From: Selaginella moellendorffii
Taxonomy: Eukaryota; Streptophyta; Lycopodiopsida; Selaginellales; Selaginellaceae
Reading direction: 5' to 3'
Assembly (NCBI RefSeq): GCF_000143415.4
Contig: NW_003314288.1
Span: 1,675,504-1,739,503 of the forward strand
DNA: 64,000 bases
Numbering within the stretch: the stretch's first letter is position 1; the number at the start of each line of letters is the position of its first letter. Below, piece after piece: positions 1 through 12,069 of this stretch. Both the position numbers and the translations under genes were made by a program. The notes under the pieces were generated by a model. That model saw only the letters and a list, made by a program, of their open reading frames with translations. It was not told where the DNA came from and made no database searches.

Positions 1-3000
1 CATGACTATGACTGGATCAATTAAGACTGTAGGGATTAATTTATTGGTTCAAGTAGTTATTGCCGTGCTCTCTCATAAACTTTTCTCGGATTGGATTGAA
101 GGCAGTGCAAATGCAAGCTTGAGGTTTAGTCAAAGATGAGGCCGAAAAGAGAGTCATCGAGGATGAAGGATCAAACACGTAAATCTTCTTTTCTTGAAGA
201 GATGATTTGCAATGAGGTGTTGACTCATTGCTCATGTTCACAATATACAATTAAGAGTCCCTATCTTGATGCATGTTGGTTATGGTGGTCTTATAAATAG
301 TGAGTTATGGGATGGATAGTGGTGAAATACTAAACCATTTTGTCTAGGCTTGCTATTGGAAGACTTGGGTTGCAATGCTCAATTCTTTTTCGGGAACCTT
401 GCTATTGCTCCTTGAGTAGTTTGGTGTTGGATTAGTTTGAGTTTGATCGGAAAGAGAGTGGCATGAGCTTGTCCGTGTTGTGAACAAAAGTTAGTGGTGT
501 TAAGTGTTATAAGTCTTTATCGGTAGAGTGTGGCATTTATGTTGCATTTTATTCAATTGAGTTAGCACTTGATAGTCACATAAACCTTTGTAATAGTGAC
601 ATGGGCATTACTCATAGTGTTGCTCAATTGATGAATAAGTCATTGTGATTTCTATTTCATATCCATGTGATAGTGAGAAATATGTTTACGAAGTTGCTTG
701 ATTAAATGATGATTAACCCCAAAGTGGTTGATGGTGAAGCTAGTCTACTTTAATACCAAAAAGGTATTAACTCAGCATTGTAGTAGCTTTGACTGGATTC
801 TCGATGGTGGTCCAATATGCTAAGCTTATGTCAATACCTTATTCCTTGAGAGTTGGCCTATAAAGTGTTGGAAGAAGGTTGTAGCATTCATTTGCTATAA
901 CTCATCAATTGATCCGTTAACACTTGGAGTAGATTATTGGATGAAGAAGGTGTGTAGTTAAGGCATTAATATTACTAGCACTTGTGTTAGTAGAAGTGGC
1001 ATTGTTGATTCGAGTGATAAGGAATTTTCTTTAGAGTTTGATTTTCCATGTCATTTTTTTTGTTCGTATTTTGGCTTCATATTGGATCTTGAAGGTGGTT
1101 GAAGAAGAGTGTTAGTGCAATGTGGATATCTAGAGATATGGTCTTCATGATCAAGCCTTGGATGTTCACTTTGCAATTTTGCGGATGTCGGTGTTGGATG
1201 TTGAAGAAATGGGCAAAGATGTTCGATGCTTAAGCATATTGTTGGATCATGAGAATTTGTGTTGAGGTGAACCTATGTGAAGTTGTTTGTAAGAGGAAGT
1301 TGGTTGAGTATTGAAAGTTTGCAATCCTAGACTGAAAGTCATTCTTTCTCTAGGATGGAAATTTTCCACAAATTTTCTTAGACTTTTCCAATGGCTGATC
1401 TGTTGATCACTTTGCCCGGAAACCATTCCATTTTCGAAAGCCAATACAAACTAGTGAAGGGGTTAGAGTTAACTTTAGTTGGCTTAAACCTTAGTAGGTA
1501 GTTTGTATGATGCGAACCGAAAGGGGATGTTGACTTTTGGGGCTAAGGCAATTGAGTTGGATAGAGTCTGGAGTTGGTGTAGAAAAGTGGTCATTGCGCT
1601 TTTCTAAGAAAGGTGACTCTTGTGCCTTTCTTCTGTAGCGTTATGCTTAGTGGTAGGTTGCACCTTGCATTTCACTAAAACTCTATGAGAGTAGTGAGCT
1701 CTCACTGATCTTGACTTAGTCTTGGTAGCCTTGTGCCTTGGCTGAAGATGGTGATGTCCAACTTAGTTGTTTGAGGTTAAAATGCTGGTACCTATACTAT
1801 AGCTTTGTCTATGAGGAGGTTGTGTACCAATATGAGTCCATCTCATGGTCTTCACTTTAGTTTCGACTAAGTGTTGATCATGCATAGTTAGCCTCTTCAA
1901 GGCATGCTCAGAGCTAGTGGCTAAATGCATTAGTGAGCTTATTACGGTTGAGTTGGATTTAAGTGGTCATTTAGTTCATGCTTGTTCATGAACCTTTATC
2001 TTGTACCTGGGGTATTATGTTTATGTTGGACAAGTATATAACTCAATGACGTGAGTTTAGTGTTTAGGTCTTGTGAAAGGCAAGTTGGAAAGTGATTGTT
2101 GGTTGTTTTGCAACTAGTGATTGCTTGTAGATTTTGTCAAAGACTGTGACACTTGCTTCACTTGATGATGATTTAATAGTGATATGTTTGCTCTATCGGA
2201 TGGTGTTGCGGAGGATCGTATTGTTAGACTTACATGGGTTTTCCATGTTGACATATCGACTCTACCTCTCTCAATATCATTTGGTTACATTTGGTCTGTA
2301 GTGTTAGATTTCATTTAAGTCATGGATGTGGTGAATCACTCCTTGATGATGCGTTATCTGAAACTGAGTATTGTTGAAGGATTGGTCTTGGATATTAATT
2401 AAGTATCTTCAACTTTGGTTAGCTTAGTTGTTAGAGAGCTTTGGGTGGTGATTCACTCTTGCTTTCTTCTAGCTTTGTCCTGGTGTTGATGGCATTGAAG
2501 TGATGCCTTGTCATTGACATTGTTGATGTTGAGATGCAAGTGAAAGGAAATGTCTTTCTGTAGGATTGATATTGAGTTTCATTAGTCTCGATGCAAATAG
2601 CATTGATGATTTGGTTGTAGCTTTATATTATTGGCATTTGTGCATTCGCTAGTTAGCAACTATATCAATGTTTAAATGAACTGAGTGGCAAGTTTGAGTT
2701 AGTTGCATTCTAGATGAGATTATTTAATAGAGGTTGAGCTTTAGCTCTTCCTTGAAAAGTGATTTAGTAATGGACAATACTACCTCTATGAGAGAAAGAG
2801 TTAGTGATTGATATTAGAATATTTGAATCCTTATTGGATTTGAGTTGAAATATATCAATCATTGATGATTCTCCTTGTGCTTGTTACGAAGTGAGTTACG
2901 TCGTGCTGTGATCACTTGTTGAGCATAGCTTCATTATGCTTAACTTTTGGATTGATACAGATATGCTCTTTATTAGCTTTAGTATTATGAAGTTTGGCTT

Positions 3001-4546
3001 ATGGATGTGTTGAAGAGGATATTATGGGTTGTACCATGATTTTCTTCTTTAGCATTGAAGTTAGTTCATGCAAGACTCGTGATCATTACTAGGCATGACT
3101 TGGCTATAGGCTTCTTCAAGCTTTTGGTTCCTTGAGTTTTGTGCTCATTGTTCCATTTGTTAGAAGTTGTTAGGGAAGGCATTTTGGCTCTTAGCTTCGA
3201 TATTGAAGGTGGTTTTTGCATCTAACAATCATTGATGATGATTGACTGTCATCTAGGATAATTGATTATCCTTGTCGAAGGTTTTGCTTGATTATCGTTG
3301 ATCTAAAATGATTTGCTATTCTTCGAGATAGTGGATTCCTTTTTGGACTATGATTTTGCATATATCTTTTTGATAGGATGATTGATGCTCTTTCATGATG
3401 GTTTGTTATTCTTTTTGATGGCTTATGGCTTTTCGCAATACCACATGTTCTTTGTGGTTTGTTTTGGATTAGTTTTTTTTAGGTTTGAGACATTAGTAGG
3501 ATGTTGTTGACACTTTCTTCAGCAACTCTGGTTCCTTAGTATTGTTGACCAAAATCTATTCAGATTAGCTTCTGTGATAATTGACATGAATGGGTGTTTG
3601 TTAATTTTACCACATTCATTCTATTCTATTGATTGTTGCTCAAGTTAGTTTTGATAGATTAAGATGTTATTTCCTTTAGGTAATACATTCACGAGCATTG
3701 TGCTTGTCGGTTAATGATACTTTGTGTTCTTTGAGTTATCTTTGGTAAGTTGTTTAGCATACTGTCTACAATCTTCAATAGTTAAGTTTTCTCATTGAGT
3801 GTACTTGATGATAGTTTAGCTATTGAATTTTGTTGGATGGTGACTCCTATGTTTTCCAATGATAGTGATCTTGGTTGTTCCTCTACTATAATACTAGTTT
3901 ATCGGATGATAACTTACTTGGAATACTTTTGTGTTCTAATCTAAGATATATTCATTAATAATTAAATCTCTAAGATATCATTGTCTATGACTTTGATATG
4001 GTCCGTATATTGATCTTTGAGTTTGGGCCAGTATAGGCAGATTGGCTTCAACACTTCGTGTGCATAGTGAAATCTTTAGTTATGGGGTAGCTACTGTTAA
4101 CTGGTCACATCACCCGCCTCTTTGTCGATGATCCTTATTCCGTTAAAAGGGCATGACCGTGTAAACAAATCTAACTGTCTGTTTATAGTAGTCTATCTAA
4201 ACCTTACCAACAGGTTTGGTTTTTTTGCTTAGGAGGGTTGGGGCCTCTGGCTTCTCTCTCTATGTCCTTGCGGGCAGGGGCATATCACGCTTTTGTAAGC
4301 TGGATGACACCCAGAGCAACAAGGGTGGCTAACTCCGTTGGTCATTTTCTTGTCGGCGACGGCCGGAAGGTGTCTAAGTTGGTAGCGCATCCGCGTTAGA
4401 GAAAGAGGTTACCCTAACTCATTTAAGTTGGTGAATTTCTTATATAGTGTGAGTACCGTGAACTTTTTCTGGAGTTGTTTCCTTGGCAGTATTCTAGACT
4501 GGAGTATGCATCGACAAGGACGTCGATCTTCCCTAGGGGGGGAGAG
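1..4546 (+). mobile_element. Decayed internal region of a long-LTR retroelement (plus orientation)
   Basis: No open frame longer than about 80 codons and no recognisable gag or pol motif was found. The stretch runs directly into a purine tract (about 4534-4546, CTAGGGGGGGAGAG) followed by an LTR start at 4547, so it reads as the interior of a plus-strand element whose 5' LTR lies outside the window or is lost. Two blocks (about 1175-1480 and 2260-2360) match the reverse complement of about 7910-8200 and 7180-7270, with mostly C/T and G/A differences. It may be a non-coding (LARD-like) element or a fully decayed autonomous one. Positions 4371-4410 contain a tRNA D-arm-like stretch (GTTGGTAGCGCATC). 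Confidence 0.6.
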
Positions 4547-5680
4547 TGTCGCGAATGTGACTTCAGGTATCGAAAGTTACCTGTCGGTTAGTTCTTTCGA
4601 ATATTCTTTCCTTACTGCCATAACGGCAGGAGGTCGGTATTGCTGGACCCGTTATTAGTTCCCACTTGAGCTAATTGAGAAATTGGTCATTAACCATGCA
4701 CTTAAATCGGATAAACATAAGGTAGGAACTCTTATGTGTTTCTTGCTGAGCATACTCGGCCCGGTTTGAGAAACTTTTGTCATTGGCTTGCACTTGCTAG
4801 TATCAAGAACCCCCGTGATATTGAGCTTGGTCCCTCAATATTCACTAAATGATAGCTTACCATGTCTACCAAACACCCTCGCTATCATGCCTTTTGTGTT
4901 AGTCTCATTTCGGTCCCAAATGCTATTTATGGAAAGTGTCCAGATTTACTCATTTGGCATATCTATGGAATGTAGAGATCGGCCTGAACACAATGGTGTT
5001 CGTCCCGTGTCCAAATTCGCATTCTAGCACCATTCCATATTTAGTAAGTTTCGAGCTTGTCCCAGATACTAACTCCTGATACTAAGGGAGGCTTGGGGTG
5101 AAAGCCCAAAACATGTGTTCCTCAAGGGGGGGAGGGGGTTGTGGGGGGTTCCAAATGTATAGTAGGGATAGTGGGTAGGTTGAGCATGGCCGACTAACAT
5201 GAGGCATAGTCTAGCTCCCGCTTGCATGCTTGTCCTTGTTCTGCGTCCGGCTTGGGTCTAAGCCCAAGCTCCACACCATGCTAGCTGGTGGAGTACCCAT
5301 ATCCTCGAGTTAGGCCACCGGTATGCTGAAATAACGCTAAACTCCGTTTGGCTTCGTTTTGCATGCTGGTCCTGGCATTGGGATGCTAGTTGCTCTAGGA
5401 CTGTTCCAAGTCACTCCGGGCTCCTGTCCCTTCGATCCTTGGGCTGTATGCTTAAGAGTTGCTCTGTGGTTCGGTTCCGTCACCCCTTGGCTCCATGCTT
5501 AGGAGTTTGGCACCGTTCCTTCGTTCAGTGGCCCAAGGCCCTGAAACTCGGGTTCCACACCACTGTCCTTTGAACACGTGGCATGTGACACGTGGCACAT
5601 GGAGGGTTTAGGTTCTGCTTCGTGGTGTTATCCTATGGTAAATCACCATAGGATAAAGAGTAAAAACCACGTGCGCTACA
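4547..5680 (+). repeat. 3' LTR of the plus-strand element (1134 bp)
   Basis: It starts TGTCGCGAATG right after a polypurine tract and ends GTGCGCTACA. Two diverged copies lie in inverted orientation at 6079-7164 and about 8240-8926 and align along their length, which fixes both ends. This copy is much richer in C and G than its inverted relatives. A 12-bp perfect hairpin (5628-5656) lies 24 bp before the 3' end. The short block around 5098-5165 resembles the post-array part of the LTR at 37997-39800 (shared GGGTGAAAGCCCAAA and TATAGTAGGG), so the two families may be distantly related. Confidence 0.7.
5628..5656. repeat. 12-bp inverted repeat (hairpin) near LTR 3' end
   Basis: TTATCCTATGGT and its exact reverse complement are separated by 5 bases. 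A degenerate version is present in the inverted LTR copy near 6112-6131. In an LTR this position could serve RNA 3' processing; that is a guess. Confidence 0.7.
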
Positions 5681-6078
5681 AAGAAGGACTAGTGCTATGC
5701 TAAATAGCCATGTTGTTACTATATTACCATTGATAAAAGTAAACTTCTCTTACATTTGCTATAAGTTTCATAGTAACTATTGATAAGTTAGCATTAAACT
5801 CAAAATATAACCTTAAGTTGCTAATGTGCTTCACTCATGAGTCCAAGTATAAATCTATGGAACAATATGTCTATAATCCATCTAATAAGCCCAAGTATAA
5901 GCTCATACAATATAGTATAAAATGGTAATCAAAATCCAAATAAAAAGAATGCTTATGAAGCTATAGTAACCAAATGTGATCCTACTTAGATCATCGTTTT
6001 CATCTCTACATATGCAATGAATCCACTTGCCTAATCTCATTAAATTATACTTGTTAAGACTAATCATTTGATACCAAA

Positions 6079-7164
6079 TATAGTATATATAATTTTCAAC
6101 TTATACATTATGGTGATTTACTATAGGATAAGCATAAAATAGTGTGCTAAAGATAATAGAGTGGAACCCAAGTTTCAAGGCTATAACCCACTAAATAAAA
6201 GGACGGAACCAAACTTTTGAGCATATAGCTAAAGAGTGAAGTAACTGAAGTGTTTTTTGAGTGTACAACCAAAGAACAAAGGAATAAGAGTATGGAGTAA
6301 ATCTTAAATATAAAATTAAAGAGCATAAGTATAGAAGCATAGAGTAACATTAGAATAATTTTAGAGCATCCAACTTCCAAATGCTAAAACTAACATGCAA
6401 AATAAAGCCAAATAAATTTTGGAATTATGTTAGCATATTAGTGGCTTTATATGAGAATATAAATACTCCTCCAGCTAGCATAGTATAGAACTTGGGCTTA
6501 AATCTAAGTTAGATGCGAAACAAGGATAAACATACTCAGCAAGAAGCTAAAAAATGTCTCATATTGGTTGGTTATGTTTAACCTTATATTCCCCCATATA
6601 AAAGCATACTTTACCCTTATCCCAAGGGTTAAGGACAATCTTGAAAACTTATTAAATATAGAATAATACTAAATCATAAATCTGAATACTAGAACAATAT
6701 CTATGTAGAAAAAACAATTATCTTTGTTCAAGATAACCTCTATATTCTGTAAATAGCCTTATTAATAGATCTAGACACTATTCATAAATAGCCAATGGGA
6801 CTGAAATAAGACCAACACATAGAGAATGATACCAAGAGTGTTTAGTAGATATAGTAAGTTAATATATAGTGATATTGAGGGAAAAATACTTAATACATGA
6901 GAGTACACGATTAAGCCAGTGTAAGACAAAGCAAAAGAGAACTAAAAATTAAATTAAGCATGCTCAATAAGACACATATAGAAGTTCCTACCTCACATTT
7001 ATTTAGCTAAGTATAGATGTTAAGCCTAGTTTAGTACACTTGAACAAAAGAAACTAACAAAGAGAATTAGCAATATCAATCTTTTATTGTTGTGGTAATA
7101 AAAAAAATATATTTAAAAGGACTTAGTAATTTATAATTTTGATAGCCACAGTCACATCCCAACA
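6079..7164 (-). repeat. Decayed LTR copy in inverted orientation (1086 bp)
   Basis: The reverse complement starts TGTTGGGATGTGAC at 7164 and follows the 4547-5680 LTR to its end. The last 16 bases (6094 to 6079) differ from 5665-5680 at 8 places, all transitions. It is followed on the minus strand by TTTGGTATCAAATG (6078-6065), a plausible decayed primer-binding site of the TGGTATC type. That makes it a 5' LTR of a minus-strand element interrupted near 5.68 kb. Confidence 0.7.
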
Positions 7165-7595
7165 ACAGATAATATATCATTAAGGAGTGAATCACCATAT
7201 CCAAGATCTAACACCACAAACTAAATGTAACCAAATAATAATGACAAAGGTGGAATTGATATAAGTATGCCTATCACTACTAAATTATCATCGAGTTAAG
7301 TGTCAGTAGTCCTCAATTAAGTTTACAAACAATCACTAGTCACAAAATAATCAACAATCATTTTTTAACCCACTTTTATAAAACCCAAATACCAAATTCA
7401 CATCATCAAATCATATGCTTTTCCAACAACAAGGCAACACTCCAGGTATAATATAAAGGATTATGAATAAGTATAGATAAAATTACTATTTACATCAATA
7501 AGGCCACTAACATTTTTAACCAATAGCTCTAAGCATGACTAAAGAAGCTGGCTATCAACACACAACTAAAACTAAAGAGAAAACCTTTAAATAGA

Positions 7596-7653
<58 letters not shown>

Positions 7654-8240
7654 ACTTTATAATAGATAAATTTATAATACAAGTACTAAGACCTCAACCA
7701 TTAAAAACTAAATTGGACATTATAATCCTTAGTTACCAAAACCAAGTTAAGATTAGGGAGACCTTATTACTCTCATATAGTCTAACTAAATCTAACATGC
7801 AATCTGTCACTAAATATAATATTCAAAAGAAAGATATAAAGGTCACCTTTCTAGAAAAGTGTAATAACCACTTTTTTATTTCAAATCTATTAATGTCTAA
7901 GTTAACTGAAGTCAACTCCAACCTTTTCATTAGTTTGTAATACAAAAATATAATGGTTTTAGGGTAAAATAATTAATAGATCAACCACTAAAAAAGTCTA
8001 AGAAAATTTATAGGAAAATTTTCATTCTAAAGAAAGAATGACTCTTAGTTTATGAATGCAAATTCTCAAGACTCAACTAACTTCTTTTTACTAATAACTT
8101 CATATATATTCACCTTAACACAAATTTTAATTATGTAACAACATGCTTAAGCGTCCAACAATATATCTATATATTTTATATTTGACATTAAATCTGCAAA
8201 TGCTAATGAATACTAGTATATAAAATGGAGTTAAATATAG
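7165..8240 (-). mobile_element. Inverted, decayed copy of the same element's interior
   Basis: The reverse complement of 7910-8200 aligns with about 1175-1480, and 7180-7270 with about 2260-2360. An (AT)n tract (7600-7651) interrupts it. No coding capacity is seen. Confidence 0.6.
7600..7651. repeat. (AT)n microsatellite
   Basis: About 26 perfect AT dinucleotides in a row inside the decayed element. Confidence 0.97.
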
Positions 8241-8926
8241 ATTTGTACTATTTCAATATACAAGTGGTTTAACACAAGGATATGGCTATTCCACCAATTC
8301 TTAGGACATAGAATAAAACAGACACATCTAGTAAGGAGCTAGACAAAATCTTAGGTTAGTCAATCATGCTTAACCTATCCACTATCCTTACTATATATTG
8401 AGAATCCCCTATAGTTTTTAAGACAAGTTTGAAAATTTACTAAATATAGAATTGTTTCCACATCCAGATTTACAATCTATCATATTTAGGGCAATCTTTA
8501 CATTTTGTAGATATGCCTCACTAGTAAATCTAGACATTTTCATAAATAGCCAATAAAATTAAAATTTAACTAACATAAAGGGTATGATAGTGAAAGTGTT
8601 TTGGCGGATATAATAAGCTAGCACGTAGTGATATTAAGGGATTAATGCTCAATACACAAAGGTTTTTATCACTAGCCAATGCAAGATACAATAAGATGGG
8701 AAATCCTTACAGAGTTAAGTATGTTTAACTAATAATATGTAGAAATTTTGTCCTTATGCTCATTTAGTTTAAGTACACTTGAAATACTCAATTAATTCCA
8801 CTAACACAAGAGGGATTGATCAAGGTCTAATAATATTGATCTCTTACTATTGTGGTAGTATAAGAAAAACATCCAAAAAGACTTGCCAACATGTAACTTT
8901 TGATACCCATAATTATATTTGTGATA
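8240..8926 (-). repeat. Truncated LTR copy in inverted orientation
   Basis: The reverse complement of 8926-8240 aligns with 4547 to about 5335 and, as a direct repeat, with 7164 to about 6450. The 3' part of the LTR is missing and the homology switches straight into element interior, so a deletion has joined LTR and internal sequence. The inner border is approximate. Confidence 0.6.
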
Positions 8927-10008
8927 AATATATATCCATGACTAATATAATAAATAAATACTTATAATGCATACCTTGCAAATCAATTGCCTTGAAACAA
9001 ATTTGCTCCCACACACGTCATAAACAAAATCTTGCTGCTTGGCTTGGCCGAGCTCCTACATGTTCAAAGTGTAAATGGTCTCAACATAGCAAACCAATGT
9101 TGAATAAAAGGTGCTTCAATAACTCCCTTGTAGTGTTTGGCTGCTCCCTTGCACAATGTGCTATCGGCCTCTCACTCAGCCATGACCAAACCCAGGACTA
9201 TATCAAGGAAAAAAAGGATGGACCTTACCAATAAAGAACAAAGGGATTCACCTTTAAGAGCTCTTGCTATTGTGCTACTACAGTTTGAAGCAGAAAAAAT
9301 GAGCAATTGAACAGAAAAACCCACTGTTCACCCATCATTATTGCCCAGCTTGCCAATACTTATCACTATTGCATGTCATTGCTCTACTACTTCTCACCCA
9401 CCCTCTCTTATCGTCACCCACTAGCATTGCAAGTTGCAGCCCAGCCATCATCAACCCTCTACCCCTAGTATTGCTGCCATGACCCCATTCCACATAGATG
9501 CTCGTGAATAAAAGCCCTTCCAGTTCACTCAAAGCAATGCCATGTGGCTTTGGTTGTTTTCAGTTGTCTTTGGTTGACACAAGGTTGTTTTCAATTGTCT
9601 TTTGTTGTTACAAGGTTGTCTTCAATTGTCTTTTGTTGTTACAAGGTTGTCTTCAATTGTCTTTTGTTGTTACAAGGTTGTCTTATCCTCCATTATAGAT
9701 TGCTTTATGAATTACATACCATACTTCTATTTGGTAGATTTGATGTAGTAGGAGCTTTTTGTGATAAAATGTACTAATTTTACAAATTCCCTAAGAGGTA
9801 TCCATTTGCAGTTCTGGTAGTTGATCTCTGCTATTTACGAAAAATGGAGTGAGTAAGAAACATAGCATGGAACAGTCTGCATTGACTAAAAAAATGTCTA
9901 TCTCTATATATCTGCAAAGGTATATTTCAGATTGGTAAGCTTATCATCTTAAAAGCTAATGTATTTTCATTCACTTCTCATTTATTCAAATAAAATGCTT
10001 CAAAAAAT
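8927..10008. other. Intergenic stretch with a 31-bp tandem repeat
   Basis: No gene is recognised. The only clear structure is about four copies of a 31-bp unit (about 9550-9683, core TACAAGGTTGTCTTCAATTG), with CAAGG recurring at 9580, 9611, 9642 and 9673. The small open frames here are short and uninformative. It lies downstream of the CVNH gene. Confidence 0.6.
9550..9683. repeat. 31-bp minisatellite, about 4 copies
   Basis: The last three units are nearly identical and the first is diverged. Copies are contiguous with no unique spacers, so this is not a CRISPR. Confidence 0.9.
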
Positions 10009-10471
10009 TCACATAATATAGCAAAATTTTAAAGAACCATCCTCATTTGTGACAAAATTATCCAAAGGAAATACTGCAGAAGTATCCTGGTTTGTCCTAT
10101 TTTTACAAACTCCAAAGAGCGTCCCTTTGGAATCCACCAAGAATTGATTGCATGTTTTCCAGAAATTTCTGCCAAGAACAAGCTTGCCATTATCATTCCC
10201 TAGCTTACTATCCAAAGGCAAATTACTGTAGAACCACTTTGATGGAGCACAAAATGACCATAGAACACCAGCAAAATTGACTGAAGAATTACTACATGTT
10301 TGAGAATACCCACCACAAGCCTAAAAATAAAAACAAAGAAAAGAAAACTAGAGTAAGGAAGGGAGAAAAAATATAGCCTTAATCCAATAACATATATACC
10401 TCAAGTGATGTTGACAAAGCGAAAACCAAAATTATCACCTTCTGCATTCTAGCTAATGCTTTTGCATTCAT
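10009..10471 (-). CDS. Secreted cyanovirin-N homology (CVNH) domain protein
   Basis: Two exons: 10471-10400 and 10320-10009, with the intron 10399-10321 (GT...AG); 127 aa. Exon 1 encodes a short hydrophobic leader (KVIILVFALSTSLEA), a likely signal peptide. The rest is a single CVNH domain made of two sequence repeats. Repeat 1 has GGYSQTC...WSFC and then LPLDSKLGNDNGKL; repeat 2 has NFWKTC...FGVC and then FPLDNFVTNEDGSLKF. The paired cysteines are 15 residues apart in each repeat, close to the C8-C22 and C58-C73 disulphides of cyanovirin-N. Family members bind high-mannose glycans, and CVNH proteins are known from ferns, fungi and some bacteria. Here a lectin acting outside the cell or in the secretory path is the likely role. 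The start could also be the second Met (MQKVIILV). It lies just downstream of PGRL1 on the same strand. Confidence 0.85.
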
Positions 10472-10582
10472 GGCCAAACAAATCATTACTAAATGGTAAA
10501 CTCAGAGGGCTTTAGCACTGACACATCTCAAGTGCTACATAAAAAGTTAAAATTGTTGATTAATTTAAAATTAACAGGTAGA

Positions 10583-12069
10583 TTAAATGGCCATCTTTCG
10601 GTTGTCCTGTAATGCAACTAGAAAATTTAAAAACATCGAAAAGACAAACTTGCATTGTTACCTTGTTTCCTGGAATTTTTTCAAGGGTTATAAGACGTGT
10701 TTCCGAATCAAATTTTAGGAGAGCCTTACACCTGTACGAACCTTGTTAACAGTAGCGAACAACCTCTTCAAAGCACTCACTGTTCACATTTTACATCATT
10801 GGTTGAGCCACCACTCGCAACACCTAGTATTGTTCCGAAGTAGGAGTTTGTTTCACTTCCACAATTTGCACAAGGACCCTGTGATGGAAAACATTATCTC
10901 TATAATGAAAATCATAAGTTACAGACCTTCAATATAAGAGCGTCCTTGAAAACCAGGTTGGTGATAAATCTTGCAGCAAAAAATGTAGCCGGTAGCACCA
11001 CAGACCAGGTAAAAATAAAGCCATATGGTTCTGGCAACTATACAAAGAGAGCGTGATAGATGAGAGGAAGTAAGAGAATTAACAGCATCAACTTCACCTC
11101 AAGAAGATATGTTATCTCAAATCCCGTTAAGTCATCTAAAAAGAACACACTACACAAAAACAAGTTTGAGCAGAAGAAAGTAATTCAAGCTTACACAAGG
11201 AGGGAGATAAGGACTGCTGGTAAGTTCAGGAGTGTCATCTTCAAATAGTCTACAGTACAATCGCTATAGACCTGTCAAAGAAAATAGATAAAACATTGCA
11301 GCGATGGACCGAATCTTTGCATTACCTTTTTACTTCTTAAACTACACCTTGGACCTTCGATTGCCACTTTGCTATTTGATTTCTGCCAGCAATTGCTCTC
11401 AGTTCAAAGCTCAAAACTAGACAGACGTACCTTAAGCTTTAGTTTGAGTCGATCATACTCTTCATCGGACATGAGACGCTTTCCCGCTGCATATGCTAAC
11501 GATGCTTCCATAAATCTCTGCTCGTCAGGACCTGAAATAAAAAACTCCTAGATTTTTTTCGGCTGCGAACGTTCCAGTATGGATTTACTTACTCAGAATC
11601 ACCACGTTACTGCCTTCCCAAAGCAGCTCTTCCTTTAGATTGTCGAACTCTTCGTTGGTCATCATAGGTTCCTTGTCGTAGTAAAACGACTGCAACCAAA
11701 AGTGTTACACGCGCATTCATCGCAACTTAAAACCACCTGAAGCGCCTGTAAAAATTCCTGCTCGAGCTCTCCAACCGATTTCTTATCCTTCTTCTTGTCA
11801 ATGCTACAGTACGGCAGAATCTTGTTGTCACTCAGCTCCTCTTGATCAACAGCTGCTAGAAATGACAAGTTAGCGAGGCGTGGTACAAAAATTCTAGATT
11901 TACTTTGATTCTCAGACGCGTTCATAACAATTCTCGCATTCCTTGAGCGGGATTGGCCATTTCTAAGGTGAGAGTGCGCTACAAACGAGCTTGCCTGCGT
12001 CGATCGATGTAGCAATGCGGCCCTTTGGAGAGTGGAAGAAGAAGCTCCAATCTTGAGACACAGAGCCAT
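10583..12069 (-). CDS. PGRL1: PGRL1-like thylakoid protein (cyclic electron flow)
   Basis: Eleven exons on the minus strand: 12069-11904, 11855-11737, 11689-11593, 11531-11431, 11382-11326, 11271-11195, 11149-11098, 11037-10927, 10878-10781, 10731-10662 and 10606-10583; 323 aa, matching the usual length of about 324. An N-terminal Ser/Arg-rich transit peptide is followed by KILPYCSID, ELEQEFLQALQSFYYD, NEEFDNLKEELLWEGS, DEQRFMEASLAY, EGPRCSLRSKK, a first membrane segment ending VVFFLDDLTGFEITYLLE, LPEPYGFIFTW and a second membrane segment, then the redox/metal CxxC pairs GPCANCGSE and KCEQCK. PGRL1 works with PGR5 in antimycin-sensitive cyclic electron flow around photosystem I. All characteristic cysteines are kept. 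Most introns are 40-80 bp. An upstream in-frame GTG exists, but ATG at 12069 is the natural start. The short C-terminal tail (GNKDNRKMAI) is my reading of a last 24-nt exon and is the least certain part. Confidence 0.93.

Noticed and set aside
8992-9234. 80-codon frame with several Cys (KQICSHTRHKQNLAAWLGRA)
   Set aside because: No recognisable domain, no splice context, and it sits next to decayed element sequence.
9550-9683. Possible CRISPR-like array
   Set aside because: Units of 31 bp are contiguous with no unique spacers, and the genome is eukaryotic.
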